Assembly (NCBI GenBank): GCA_023450935.1
Contig: JAEXGH010000022.1
Span: forward strand, 1-16,869
Origin: Verrucomicrobiota bacterium
Lineage (GTDB): Bacteria > Verrucomicrobiota > Verrucomicrobiia > Opitutales > Intestinicryptomonadaceae
Reading direction: 5' to 3'
DNA length: 16,869 bases
The notes below the pieces were generated by a model. That model worked only from the letters and a program-made list of their open reading frames with translations, did no database searches and was not told the origin of the DNA. Numbering within the stretch: the first letter of the stretch is position 1; each line of letters starts with the position of its first letter. Below are positions 1-7,434 of this stretch, piece after piece. The position numbers and the translations under genes are program-made.

Positions 1-58
1 TGCGTGCCCTTCGGGTGCGTTTTTCAAACGCATCTATACGCGCCTTCGGCTTGTATTC

Positions 59-78
59 GCCCCTTCGGGGTCTTTTTT
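59..78 (+). terminator. Possible rightward terminator for a gene left of the window
   Basis: A short GC stem, CCCC/GGGG with a TTC loop (60-70), is followed on the plus strand by TCTTTTTT. This is the shape of an intrinsic terminator for transcription entering from the left edge, although the stem is short. It overlaps the next hairpin of the array (73-91), whose left arm is the T tract, so the two stems would compete. Confidence 0.35.
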
Positions 79-241
79 GCTACGCAAAAAATCTCAAACG
101 CGCTTCGCTTGTTTTCTGCCTTTTTTATATTTCCTAAAGCGGCGCGGATTGAATTTCATTCAATTCCGCTTTGATTATTTGTTAAAGTTTGTGATTAGGA
201 TAATCAAGCCATTGAACTTTGTTCAATGCGAATGTCCACAG

Positions 242-266
242 AAAAGGCGTAGCGGTTAGCTACGCC
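242..266 (-). terminator. Possible intrinsic terminator of the priA operon
   Basis: Read on the minus strand, a perfect 8 bp stem GGCGTAGC/GCTACGCC with a 5-base loop (266 to 246) is followed by TTTTC. It lies about 55 bases past the priA stop codon. Two more hairpins (301-319 and 280-296) lie between it and the stop, so transcript ends could form at several points. The T tract is only four bases long, so efficiency is uncertain. Confidence 0.4.
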
Positions 267-319
267 GAATAACCACAGACCGCCGCAGAGCGGCGGAGGT
301 CAAGGGGCTTCGCCCCTTG

Positions 320-2539
320 CTACATGAGGGAGAGGGGATCTGTGTCAATAACGTCCTCAATGTCGGCGTCGAGGGGGAATTCCCTCTTTAGTTCGCCAAT
401 CGCGCGTATTACCGCCCTCACCGAGTTCGTGAAGTAGCAGATGTGCCAGCGGTAGAAGTCCTCTATGCGTTCTACGGGCGCGGGCGTTGGGGGCGTCATT
501 GAGCAGATGTCTCCGAAAGCCGTGGTCGCCCGCTTTTCCCATTCGGCGAGAACGAACGCGAGTTTGTCCTGATTGCGCGCGCGGAATATGTGGCGGATTA
601 TCCTGATTGAGGGCGGATACCTGTATTCGGTGCGGTTTTCAAGCTCCTCTTCGAGGAACGCCTGCATGTCGTCGCGCTTGGCATACTGAATCGGCGGGGC
701 TTCGGGGTGCTTTGTCTGGATTACCGCTTCGCCGTCGAATTCGCCGCGGCCTGCGCGCCCAGCCACTTGGACTATGAGCTGGTAGGTGCGCTCGGCGGAA
801 CGGAAATCGGGCATATTCAGGCTGATGTCGGCGTCGATGATTCCCACGAGCGTAACGCGGGGGAAGTCGAGCCCTTTGGTAATCATCTGCGTGCCAATGA
901 GAATGTCGAGATTGCCCATTCTGAAGTTGCCGAGAACGCGGCGGTAGTCGTCGCGGTGCGCCATTGTATCGCGGTCCATGCGCCCGATTCGCGCGCGCGG
1001 GAAAATCGAGGCGAGAACGTCCTCTATTTTCTGCGTGCCGTAGCCCTTCCATTTCGCCCTGTCAGAGCCGCATTTCGGACATTTGAGCGGGGCTGGGGCG
1101 GTGTAGCCGCACATGTGGCACTTTACGATGTTTTCCTTCTTGTGCCAAGTAAGCGACACCGCGCAATGCGGGCACGTTGCAACCTCGCCGCAGTCGGGGC
1201 ATTCGAAGAGCTTCGAGTATCCGCGGCGGTTGAGGAAAAGGATTGTCTGCTCGTTGCGCTCCAGTCGCGCGGCGATTTTATCGACGAGCATTTGCGAAAG
1301 AAGCGGCGACTTTTCGTATTTCATATCGACGATGAACGATACCGGAAGCCTGCTTTTGTCTACGCGCGTTTTGATTTCCGAAAGGCCGTATTTGCCGATT
1401 TTCGTGTTGTAGAGAGTCTCCAGCGACGGCGTTGCCGAGCCCAGCACGCAGGCGGCGTTGCAGAGTTTTGCGCGCATAACGGCGGCGTCGCGTCCGTTGT
1501 AGCGGGGTGTTTTGTCCTGCTTGTAGGCGGTGTCGTGCTCTTCGTCCACAATGATTAGGCGCAGGTTTTTCATCGGGGCGAAAATGCAGCTGCGCGCGCC
1601 CACGACAATTCGCGCCTTTCCCGATGCCAGCGCGCGCCAAGCGTCGAGCCGTTGCCCGTCGGTGAGCGCGCTGTGCCAGAGCACGAGCCCGTATTCGGAG
1701 AACCTGCTTCTGAGGCGTCCCACAGTCTGCGGCGTAAGCGAAATTTCGGGCACGAGGAACACGCAGCTGCCGCCGCTTTCGAGGACTTTCTGCATTGTCT
1801 GCATATACACTTCGGTCTTGCCGGAACCGGTTATTCCGTAGAGCAGGCGCGTTTTGAAGACGCCCGACGAGATGTCGGCAACGATGTCGCCGAACGCCTT
1901 TTGCTGTTGCTCGTTGAGCACATGCGGATTGGGCGCGACGCTTTCTGCGGAGGAGATGTCGTCGTCGAACGCAGTGCGCTGGACGACTTTGTTGGAAATC
2001 TTTACCACGTTCTTTTTCGCCAGCGATTCCGCGCTTTTCGCCGATACCGAAAGCATTTTCATCAACGCCGACTGCAGCACGCCATCGCGGTTTTCGAGCA
2101 GGAATTCGTAGATTTTCGCCTGCATTGGAGCGCGGCGTTTGAGGGCGTCGAGCTCGTCGGCCGAAAGCTCGCGCGCAAGTTCTACTTGCTTTGCCTCCAG
2201 CGCGGATTTTCCCGAGCGCACCACCGCGGGAATCATCGTTTCAAGCACCGACTGCGTGGAGGCGCAGTAGTAGCTTTTTATCCATTCTGCAAGCTCCACG
2301 AGGTCGGGGGAAAGCACGGGCTCCGGCTGGACAAGCGAATATATTTTGCGCAGCTTGAACGCCTGTTTTGTAGGGTCGAATTTTTCGATTTTTTTGACTA
2401 TTCCCGCCGCCGTCGTATTGCGCAGCGGGACGTTCACCATCGAGCCTACCTGAACCGAAAGCCTTTCGTCGATTTCGTAGGAAAGGTCTTTGTCCAGCCC
2501 CGAGAACAGGGAAATTATTGCTGCTTTTCTATCCCCCAT
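320..2539 (-). CDS. priA: Primosomal replication-restart helicase PriA
   Basis: PriA is a 3'-to-5' superfamily 2 DNA helicase that binds stalled forks and reloads the replicative helicase. The 739-residue product is close to the usual size (about 730). Visible features: an N-terminal DNA-binding region (1-105), Walker A GITGSGKT (235-242), DEEH box (332-335), GSATPS motif III (367-372), and eight zinc-binding cysteines in four CxxC pairs (447/450, 456/459, 474/477, 487/490). Helicase motifs V and VI follow as GTQMITKGLDFP (549-560) and QVAGRAGRG (591-599). The open frame extends 60 codons upstream, but that part is Arg-rich and overlaps the preceding gene out of frame. I place the start at MGDRK, one base after the previous stop (TAA-A-ATG), with no Shine-Dalgarno sequence, so it is probably translationally coupled. 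It is the last gene of the minus-strand unit. Confidence 0.95.
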   Translation of the reverse strand: MGDRKAAIISLFSGLDKDLSYEIDERLSVQVGSMVNVPLRNTTAAGIVKKIEKFDPTKQAFKLRKIYSLVQPEPVLSPDLVELAEWIKSYYCASTQSVLETMIPAVVRSGKSALEAKQVELARELSADELDALKRRAPMQAKIYEFLLENRDGVLQSALMKMLSVSAKSAESLAKKNVVKISNKVVQRTAFDDDISSAESVAPNPHVLNEQQQKAFGDIVADISSGVFKTRLLYGITGSGKTEVYMQTMQKVLESGGSCVFLVPEISLTPQTVGRLRSRFSEYGLVLWHSALTDGQRLDAWRALASGKARIVVGARSCIFAPMKNLRLIIVDEEHDTAYKQDKTPRYNGRDAAVMRAKLCNAACVLGSATPSLETLYNTKIGKYGLSEIKTRVDKSRLPVSFIVDMKYEKSPLLSQMLVDKIAARLERNEQTILFLNRRGYSKLFECPDCGEVATCPHCAVSLTWHKKENIVKCHMCGYTAPAPLKCPKCGSDRAKWKGYGTQKIEDVLASIFPRARIGRMDRDTMAHRDDYRRVLGNFRMGNLDILIGTQMITKGLDFPRVTLVGIIDADISLNMPDFRSAERTYQLIVQVAGRAGRGEFDGEAVIQTKHPEAPPIQYAKRDDMQAFLEEELENRTEYRYPPSIRIIRHIFRARNQDKLAFVLAEWEKRATTAFGDICSMTPPTPAPVERIEDFYRWHICYFTNSVRAVIRAIGELKREFPLDADIEDVIDTDPLSLM

Positions 2540-2540
2540 T

Positions 2541-3290
2541 TTATTTTGCCAGTTTTTGATACGCCGCCTTCGCCGATTTGCGCGGAATGGAAAATTCGGC
2601 GCAAAGGAACTTTTCGGTTGCGTCGCGGCGCACCGACAATTCCGCGCCCGCTCCGAGAATTTCAAGCTTGCGCGTTTGCGCGGGCGTTTTAAAAAGCTGT
2701 TTTTCCGACGGGGAGGCATTGTCGAACGCGGTTATGCGCAGGAGAATGCGCGCGCTTTCAATGTCGGCTACAATGCGGGCGCGGCGGAATTTTTTAATCT
2801 CGACGGCTTCGTCGAATTCGAGCGCGCCGAGGTATTCGGCAATCGGGGCTATGTATGTTTCCGCTTCCACGAGGTGCTTGGGCGTGAAAAAATCGGCGTC
2901 GGAAAAATCGGCGAAACTTTCGGAAAAGCGCACGAAGAGCTTTTTTCCTCCGCGTTTTGTTTTGAAATTTGCGCACAGGATTCTATCGACTTTCGAATTT
3001 TCCGCTACTTCGAATACCCCGCATACCGGCGCGTTTTTTTGCGCCAGCCCGATTTTTACGACCGCCGCAGCCGAGTCGGAAAGACCGTCGAAATCGGGAT
3101 ACCCCGCGAACGCCGCCGCCATTGAAAGCATCATTTCAAGTCTGGCATCGGCGATGTCGTTGTGGACTACGTCGAAGATTTTTGCAAAGAGCGTTTTGGG
3201 CGCGACGGTGCGGATAACTGCCGATTCGTCGGCGCGCGCCAAGCATGCCAAAGGGGCAACCATCAACAAAACTGCCGCGAAAAACCTCAT
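2541..3290 (-). CDS. Exported protein of unknown function
   Basis: I do not recognise this 249-residue protein. It starts with a Sec-type signal peptide: MRFF, a hydrophobic stretch to about residue 17, then LARA-D as a likely signal peptidase I site. C16 sits at PLAC, a poor lipobox, so a lipoprotein is possible but less likely. The mature part is mixed charged and hydrophobic, with no further membrane segment and no motif I can name. It has several KK/RR clusters (111-117, 166-171) and cysteines at 90, 106 and 230. The chosen start overlaps the permease stop by four bases (ATGA), and its own stop is one base before priA. It is therefore very probably co-translated with the transporter and may be an accessory envelope protein, which is inference from position only. 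A longer reading (to 3452) would overlap the permease gene heavily and is rejected. Confidence 0.75.
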   Translation of the reverse strand: MRFFAAVLLMVAPLACLARADESAVIRTVAPKTLFAKIFDVVHNDIADARLEMMLSMAAAFAGYPDFDGLSDSAAAVVKIGLAQKNAPVCGVFEVAENSKVDRILCANFKTKRGGKKLFVRFSESFADFSDADFFTPKHLVEAETYIAPIAEYLGALEFDEAVEIKKFRRARIVADIESARILLRITAFDNASPSEKQLFKTPAQTRKLEILGAGAELSVRRDATEKFLCAEFSIPRKSAKAAYQKLAK

Positions 3291-5575
3291 AGCGAGTCCC
3301 TTTTCGGGTCGGCGATGTCGCGCAAAACGTCGCCGAGCATATTGAAGGAAAGCACCGCCGCGAAAATGGCTACCCCCGGAGAGAGAAGCCACCAGAAGCC
3401 GAGCATAAGAACTTTTGTGTCGTTTTGCGCCTGAGCAAGCATAAGCCCCCACGATGCCGAAGGCTCCTGTATGCCCAATCCGAGGAACGACAACGCCGCC
3501 TCTCCCAATATGTATGCGGGAATAGAGAGCGTCGCGCCGACAATTAAGTAGCTTAGAACGTTCGGCAGAAAATGTTTTACTATAATTTTTACGGGCGATT
3601 CCCCCATGGCCTTCGCCGCCTGAACGTATTGCCTGTTCGCCAGCGAAAGCGACATTCCCCTGATTACGCGCGCCGTCGATGCCCAGCCGAGCAGCGATAA
3701 AATCACCACAATCATTACATACATCTGCGAGCTGTCGAAGTGCTGCGCCAGTGCCGAACGCATTGCAAGAAGCAGGTAGAGACTGGGAACGGCCATCAAA
3801 AACTCCACCACGCGCATTGACACGAAGTCGAACGTGCCGCCGAAATATCCGGCAAGTCCGCCGATCAAAAAGCCTATCACCATCGTTATTGCAATGCCAA
3901 CAAAGCCTATGCTCAGCGAAATGCGCGCGCCGTAAAGCAGGCGCGAGAACACGTCGCGCCCGGTGGAGTCGGAACCGAGCAGGAAAATGCGGGCGTCGGC
4001 GGCGGCACTGTCGGGCTGGAAAAGTTTGTAGGGGAAGGGGACTATGCCGAAAATCTTGTAGTCGTATTTGGGATCGGTCGATTTCGCGAAGAAATCGACT
4101 TTCACAAGCCCGCCGTCAATCGGCTCGTATTTTGCAATGCTCGGGTCGGCGTTCCGATACGTTTTTGCGAACAGCTTTCCGCCCTTGAAAACGAACCCCG
4201 TAGGCGGATGAAACGATTTGTCCAAGCACTGGCGTTCGGGGTCGTAGGGGGCGATAAACGGCGCAAACACGGCGCACGCATACATTACCGCCATGACCGC
4301 GAGCGCGGCCAATCCGCGCTTCGACCTCACCGCGGCGGGCAACAGGTTTTTGCAGAAAAAAGCGGCGGCCCACGCGAAGCCTGCCGCAAGCAGGAGTCCG
4401 AGAACGCACAACAGCGCGACGCCCGCCCATATCGCGGCGGCCTTCATTGCGGGTGTCAAGTTTTGGCAGACGCTTGTTGCGATTACTGCAAAGGCGCATA
4501 TCAGCGCGAATATCGCAGAGATTTTCGCAAGCGGAACGGGCTTGTCGTCAAGGCGTATGCGCGGGTCGGTGGCGGCGAGGAGAATGTCGGCAATCAGCTG
4601 CCCGAGAACGAGCATTACACAGCCTATCATCACGCCCGCCATAACCACATACTGGTCCTGCTTTACAATGGCCGCGTAGATTAGCTGCCCCAACCCGGGG
4701 TAGTTCATCACGTTTTCGACCAGAAGCGCGCCCGAGAGCAGCCCCGCAAAAGCGAAGCCGAACGATGTTATAATGGGATTGAGCGCGTTGCGCAAAACAT
4801 GTCCGAACATTATCGTGTTTTCGTCAAGTCCCTTCGCGCGGGCGGTCGTTACAAATTCGGCGTGCGAATAGTCCAGAAAATTTCCGCGCATAACGCGCAG
4901 TATGGAGGCTATCGAGCCTATCGAGAGCACGAGCGCGGGCAAAATCAAATGTTCGATGTAGTCGGCGGCGCGCCCCAACGGCGACATAAATTCGTGCAGA
5001 ATCGACCTCTGTCCGCCCGTCGGCAGAATGCCGCTTACCGCCGCAAACAGCACCGCCAGCAGCGCGAGGAAGAAATACGGAATGCTCAGGGCTGCGTAGG
5101 AGAGCATCGAGCAGATTTTGTCGAAAACGGAATCCTTTTTCACAGCCGCCAAAACGCCGAGCGGTATTGCCACCGCGTATGAAAGGAACATGCTTGCAAG
5201 CGCGAGTGCGAGCGTGGGAAATATGCGCTGCGCTATGAGTTCGCCCACGGGAATTTTGTAGCTCCAAGAATAGCCGAAGTCGGGCGCGCCGAAGTATATT
5301 GCCGAATGTTTGTGGGCTTCGGCTTCAGGCAAAAGCATGTTTGTTTTCAGCGGCGATACCCCGTTGAGCCAGCGCGCGTATTGCACGAACCACGGCTTGT
5401 CAAGTCCGAGGCGCATTTCCTCCTGCCTGACGATTTCGGGCGAGATGTCTTTTGAGTTGCGCGCCTCGCTTAGAAAGTCCCCGGGGGCGAGATACATCAG
5501 CAGGAAAACAAGCACGCTTATTGCGAACATAAGCGGGATTGTTGCAAGCAGGCGGCGAAGAAGAAAGCGCGTCAT
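3287..5575 (-). CDS. Fused OppB-OppC-type peptide ABC transporter permease
   Basis: One uninterrupted 762-residue frame holds both membrane subunits of a peptide/nickel-type (Dpp/Opp) importer, normally two proteins. Residues 1-345 are DppB/OppB-like: N-terminal TM 10-30 ending in LMYLAPGDF, and the coupling (EAA-type) loop TTARAKGLDENTIMFGHVLR (243-262). Residues 415-762 are DppC/OppC-like: FAPFIAPYDPERQ (437-449), a long periplasmic segment (450-530), LGSDSTGRDVFSRLLYGAR (533-551), and a second coupling loop around QAAKAMGES (652-660). The joining piece carries two extra hydrophobic helices (about 351-370 and 379-408). The start MTRFLLRR overlaps the stop of the binding-protein gene as ATGA; upstream residues of the open frame are discarded. 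No ATPase is encoded in the window. The OppC half, with its long HPPTGF-type insertion, recalls a permease subfamily I know from other bacteria, from memory only. Confidence 0.93.
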   Translation of the reverse strand: MTRFLLRRLLATIPLMFAISVLVFLLMYLAPGDFLSEARNSKDISPEIVRQEEMRLGLDKPWFVQYARWLNGVSPLKTNMLLPEAEAHKHSAIYFGAPDFGYSWSYKIPVGELIAQRIFPTLALALASMFLSYAVAIPLGVLAAVKKDSVFDKICSMLSYAALSIPYFFLALLAVLFAAVSGILPTGGQRSILHEFMSPLGRAADYIEHLILPALVLSIGSIASILRVMRGNFLDYSHAEFVTTARAKGLDENTIMFGHVLRNALNPIITSFGFAFAGLLSGALLVENVMNYPGLGQLIYAAIVKQDQYVVMAGVMIGCVMLVLGQLIADILLAATDPRIRLDDKPVPLAKISAIFALICAFAVIATSVCQNLTPAMKAAAIWAGVALLCVLGLLLAAGFAWAAAFFCKNLLPAAVRSKRGLAALAVMAVMYACAVFAPFIAPYDPERQCLDKSFHPPTGFVFKGGKLFAKTYRNADPSIAKYEPIDGGLVKVDFFAKSTDPKYDYKIFGIVPFPYKLFQPDSAAADARIFLLGSDSTGRDVFSRLLYGARISLSIGFVGIAITMVIGFLIGGLAGYFGGTFDFVSMRVVEFLMAVPSLYLLLAMRSALAQHFDSSQMYVMIVVILSLLGWASTARVIRGMSLSLANRQYVQAAKAMGESPVKIIVKHFLPNVLSYLIVGATLSIPAYILGEAALSFLGLGIQEPSASWGLMLAQAQNDTKVLMLGFWWLLSPGVAIFAAVLSFNMLGDVLRDIADPKRDSL

Positions 5576-7434
5576 TTCCCGCCCTCCGTGTAGAGTTCGT
5601 CCAAATTCCAGATAACCGAGCCTATCGGCGGCACGCGCACGTTCTCCCACTTCTCGAGAATACCCGAGTAGCTCATGGGGGTTGTCAGCAATAGCAGCGG
5701 CAACTCGCGCGCGAAGATGTTTTGCATGTCGAAAATCAGCTTTCTTCGCCTTTCGGGGTCAAGCTCCGTTTCCTGAGCGTCCATAATGGCGTCAATCTCC
5801 CTTTCCCAGCTTGTCGCGGGAGATTTTTGCCTCGGATACCAAACGTGAAGGAAGCCGTCGGAACGGTAAATCGCTTTGCCACCCGTGGGGTCGCCCCCGC
5901 CTGTAAAGCCTATCATTGCGGCTTCGTAATCAAACGTGTTGTCAATTTTCGAAACTATCGCCGCGAAATCCAGAAATTTCAGCTTCACCGAAATGCCGAT
6001 TTCCCTCATGTTTTCCGCAAACGTAGTGGCGGTTGTTGTGGAGTTTTGCGAGCCGTCTGCCACTATGAAATCGAATTCAACGGGGTTGCCGTCGGCGTCG
6101 AAAAGCGCGCCGTTTTCGCCGTATTTAAAGCCCGACTTCAGCAGCAGCGCGCGCGCGGATTCGGGCGAATATACGTATTTGGGCGTGTCGGGGTTGTGCC
6201 ACTTTTTGTTGGCGGGGCTTATTATGGAATCGAGCTTTACCGCGCGCGAAAACCACACGCTTTTTATCAGTCCGTCGCGGTCTATTGCCTGCATTACGGC
6301 GCGGCGAAAATCGGCGTTTTTAAACCACTTCAGCTTGTATGGCTTGACAAACGGCACGCCGTTTTTGCCCTTTCCGGGATTTTGATTGAACCAGATGAAA
6401 GAAATGGAGGTGTCGGCGCCGCGTTCGTAGATTTTGAATTTGTAGGTGTGCGCGTAGTTTTTTACCCAGGCGTAGTCGTTGGCGGAAACGGCGGCGGCGT
6501 CGCATTGGCCCGTGGCGAAAAGTATTGTAGACGTATTGGCGTCGGCTACGAATTTGTATACGAGGAAGTCGATATACGGCAGGCGTTGGCGGCGGCTGTC
6601 GGCGCGCCAGTAATGCGGGTTCGGGCGCAGCACGAGCGATTCCCCCGGTTTGTATGAGTATATCGTCCACGCGCCCGTTGAGACAATTTCGGAGGGGTTG
6701 TTTATAGCCGTTTTCGTTGACCACGCCTGCTGGAACGTCCCGTCTTCGACCGCTTTTTGCAGCTTGTGTTTGGGCAGAATTTCTATGAAACCGATGTCGG
6801 TAAGAAACGGGGCGTAGACTTTCTTTGTGGAAAACTGCACCGTGTATTTGTCGATTTTTTTGCATTTTACGGGCTCCCCGCCGATTGTAAACTGTCCCGC
6901 GTAGCGCGACGGATACCGGAGCAGCGGCGCGCCCGTTAGCGGGTCTTTGCGGACATTGCCCGCGGCGTCGGTTAGGGGGAGGAAGATTGTATCGAACGTG
7001 AAAACGACATCGTCGGCGGTGAAATTTACGCCGTCGGAAAATTTCACGCCCTCGCGCAGGTGGAATGTATACGTTTTGCCGTCGGGCGAGACCTCCCAGC
7101 TTTTGGCGAGCGCGGGCACGCTCTCCTGTTTGAACGGGTCGTAGCTTACGAGAGCCGACATCATCATTGAGATTGCGTCCGCCGAATACGCGTCGCTGGA
7201 AACAAGCGAATTGAAAGTCTTCGGCTCCTGCGACATTGCAAGCACGAACACTCCGCCGTATTTGCCGACTTTGCAGCTCGATATTTCCGCATCGGCGGGC
7301 AGGGGAAATTCGCCCCTCTTTACCTGCGGGGGCTGCGAACACGCCGCCAGAGCCGCCGCGCCCACAGACAGAGCCGCCGCACACATTCGGCGGAGGCGTC
7401 CGCTCAACGCCGACAATTTTACAGAATCAGGCAT
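5572..7434 (-). CDS. Peptide-type ABC transporter substrate-binding lipoprotein (SBP family 5)
   Basis: This is an extracytoplasmic solute-binding protein of the DppA/OppA (SBP_bac_5) family, which captures oligopeptides or similar ligands for the adjacent permease. From the chosen start it has 620 residues, with an Arg-rich n-region, a hydrophobic stretch and lipobox LAAC (Cys 32), so it is probably a lipoprotein. The family signature LAKSWEVSPDGKTYTFHLRE...FSDG lies at about 109-135, followed by the typical FTADDVVFTFD. Near the C-terminus NIFARELPLLLL and W-NLDELY are also typical. I chose the ATG at 7434, which overlaps the tatC stop by 8 bases; an ATG at 7455 adds seven residues, and neither has a clear ribosome-binding site. 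The stop overlaps the permease start (ATGA). Substrate is not predictable; the oligopeptide label rests on family only. Confidence 0.92.
   Translation of the reverse strand: MPDSVKLSALSGRLRRMCAAALSVGAAALAACSQPPQVKRGEFPLPADAEISSCKVGKYGGVFVLAMSQEPKTFNSLVSSDAYSADAISMMMSALVSYDPFKQESVPALAKSWEVSPDGKTYTFHLREGVKFSDGVNFTADDVVFTFDTIFLPLTDAAGNVRKDPLTGAPLLRYPSRYAGQFTIGGEPVKCKKIDKYTVQFSTKKVYAPFLTDIGFIEILPKHKLQKAVEDGTFQQAWSTKTAINNPSEIVSTGAWTIYSYKPGESLVLRPNPHYWRADSRRQRLPYIDFLVYKFVADANTSTILFATGQCDAAAVSANDYAWVKNYAHTYKFKIYERGADTSISFIWFNQNPGKGKNGVPFVKPYKLKWFKNADFRRAVMQAIDRDGLIKSVWFSRAVKLDSIISPANKKWHNPDTPKYVYSPESARALLLKSGFKYGENGALFDADGNPVEFDFIVADGSQNSTTTATTFAENMREIGISVKLKFLDFAAIVSKIDNTFDYEAAMIGFTGGGDPTGGKAIYRSDGFLHVWYPRQKSPATSWEREIDAIMDAQETELDPERRRKLIFDMQNIFARELPLLLLTTPMSYSGILEKWENVRVPPIGSVIWNLDELYTEGGK

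Larger units (their letters stand above)
7..319. repeat. Non-coding hairpin array downstream of priA
   Basis: No convincing gene lies in the first 319 bases; the stretch is a run of short inverted repeats. Stems I can read are 7-9/13-15, 17-22/26-31, 42-44/48-50, 60-63/67-70, 73-80/84-91, 96-103/107-114 (one mismatch), 144-154/158-169 (one bulge), 210-217/221-228, 246-253/259-266, 280-286/290-296 and 301-308/312-319. Seven have the loop TTC on the plus strand (GAA on the minus strand), one has TAC (GTA), one TTT. In six of them the minus-strand loop is closed by a C-G pair, giving C(GNA)G. The last hairpin abuts the priA stop codon. A 60-codon open frame at 77-259 runs through the stems and resembles no protein. 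Confidence 0.75.

Noticed and set aside
77..259. Small open frame in the left non-coding region
   Set aside because: It is translated through several hairpin stems, and the product shows no recognisable features.
707..2692. Long plus-strand open frames opposite priA
   Set aside because: Shadows of priA; the priA frame carries all conserved helicase and zinc motifs.
2719..3452. Upstream-extended starts of priA and of the exported protein
   Set aside because: The extensions overlap the preceding genes by many codons, are Arg-rich and unlike the families, and would hide the signal peptide of the exported protein.
6320..7384. 354-codon minus-strand frame overlapping the binding-protein gene
   Set aside because: Arg/Pro-rich out-of-frame shadow; the overlapping frame encodes a full SBP family 5 protein.
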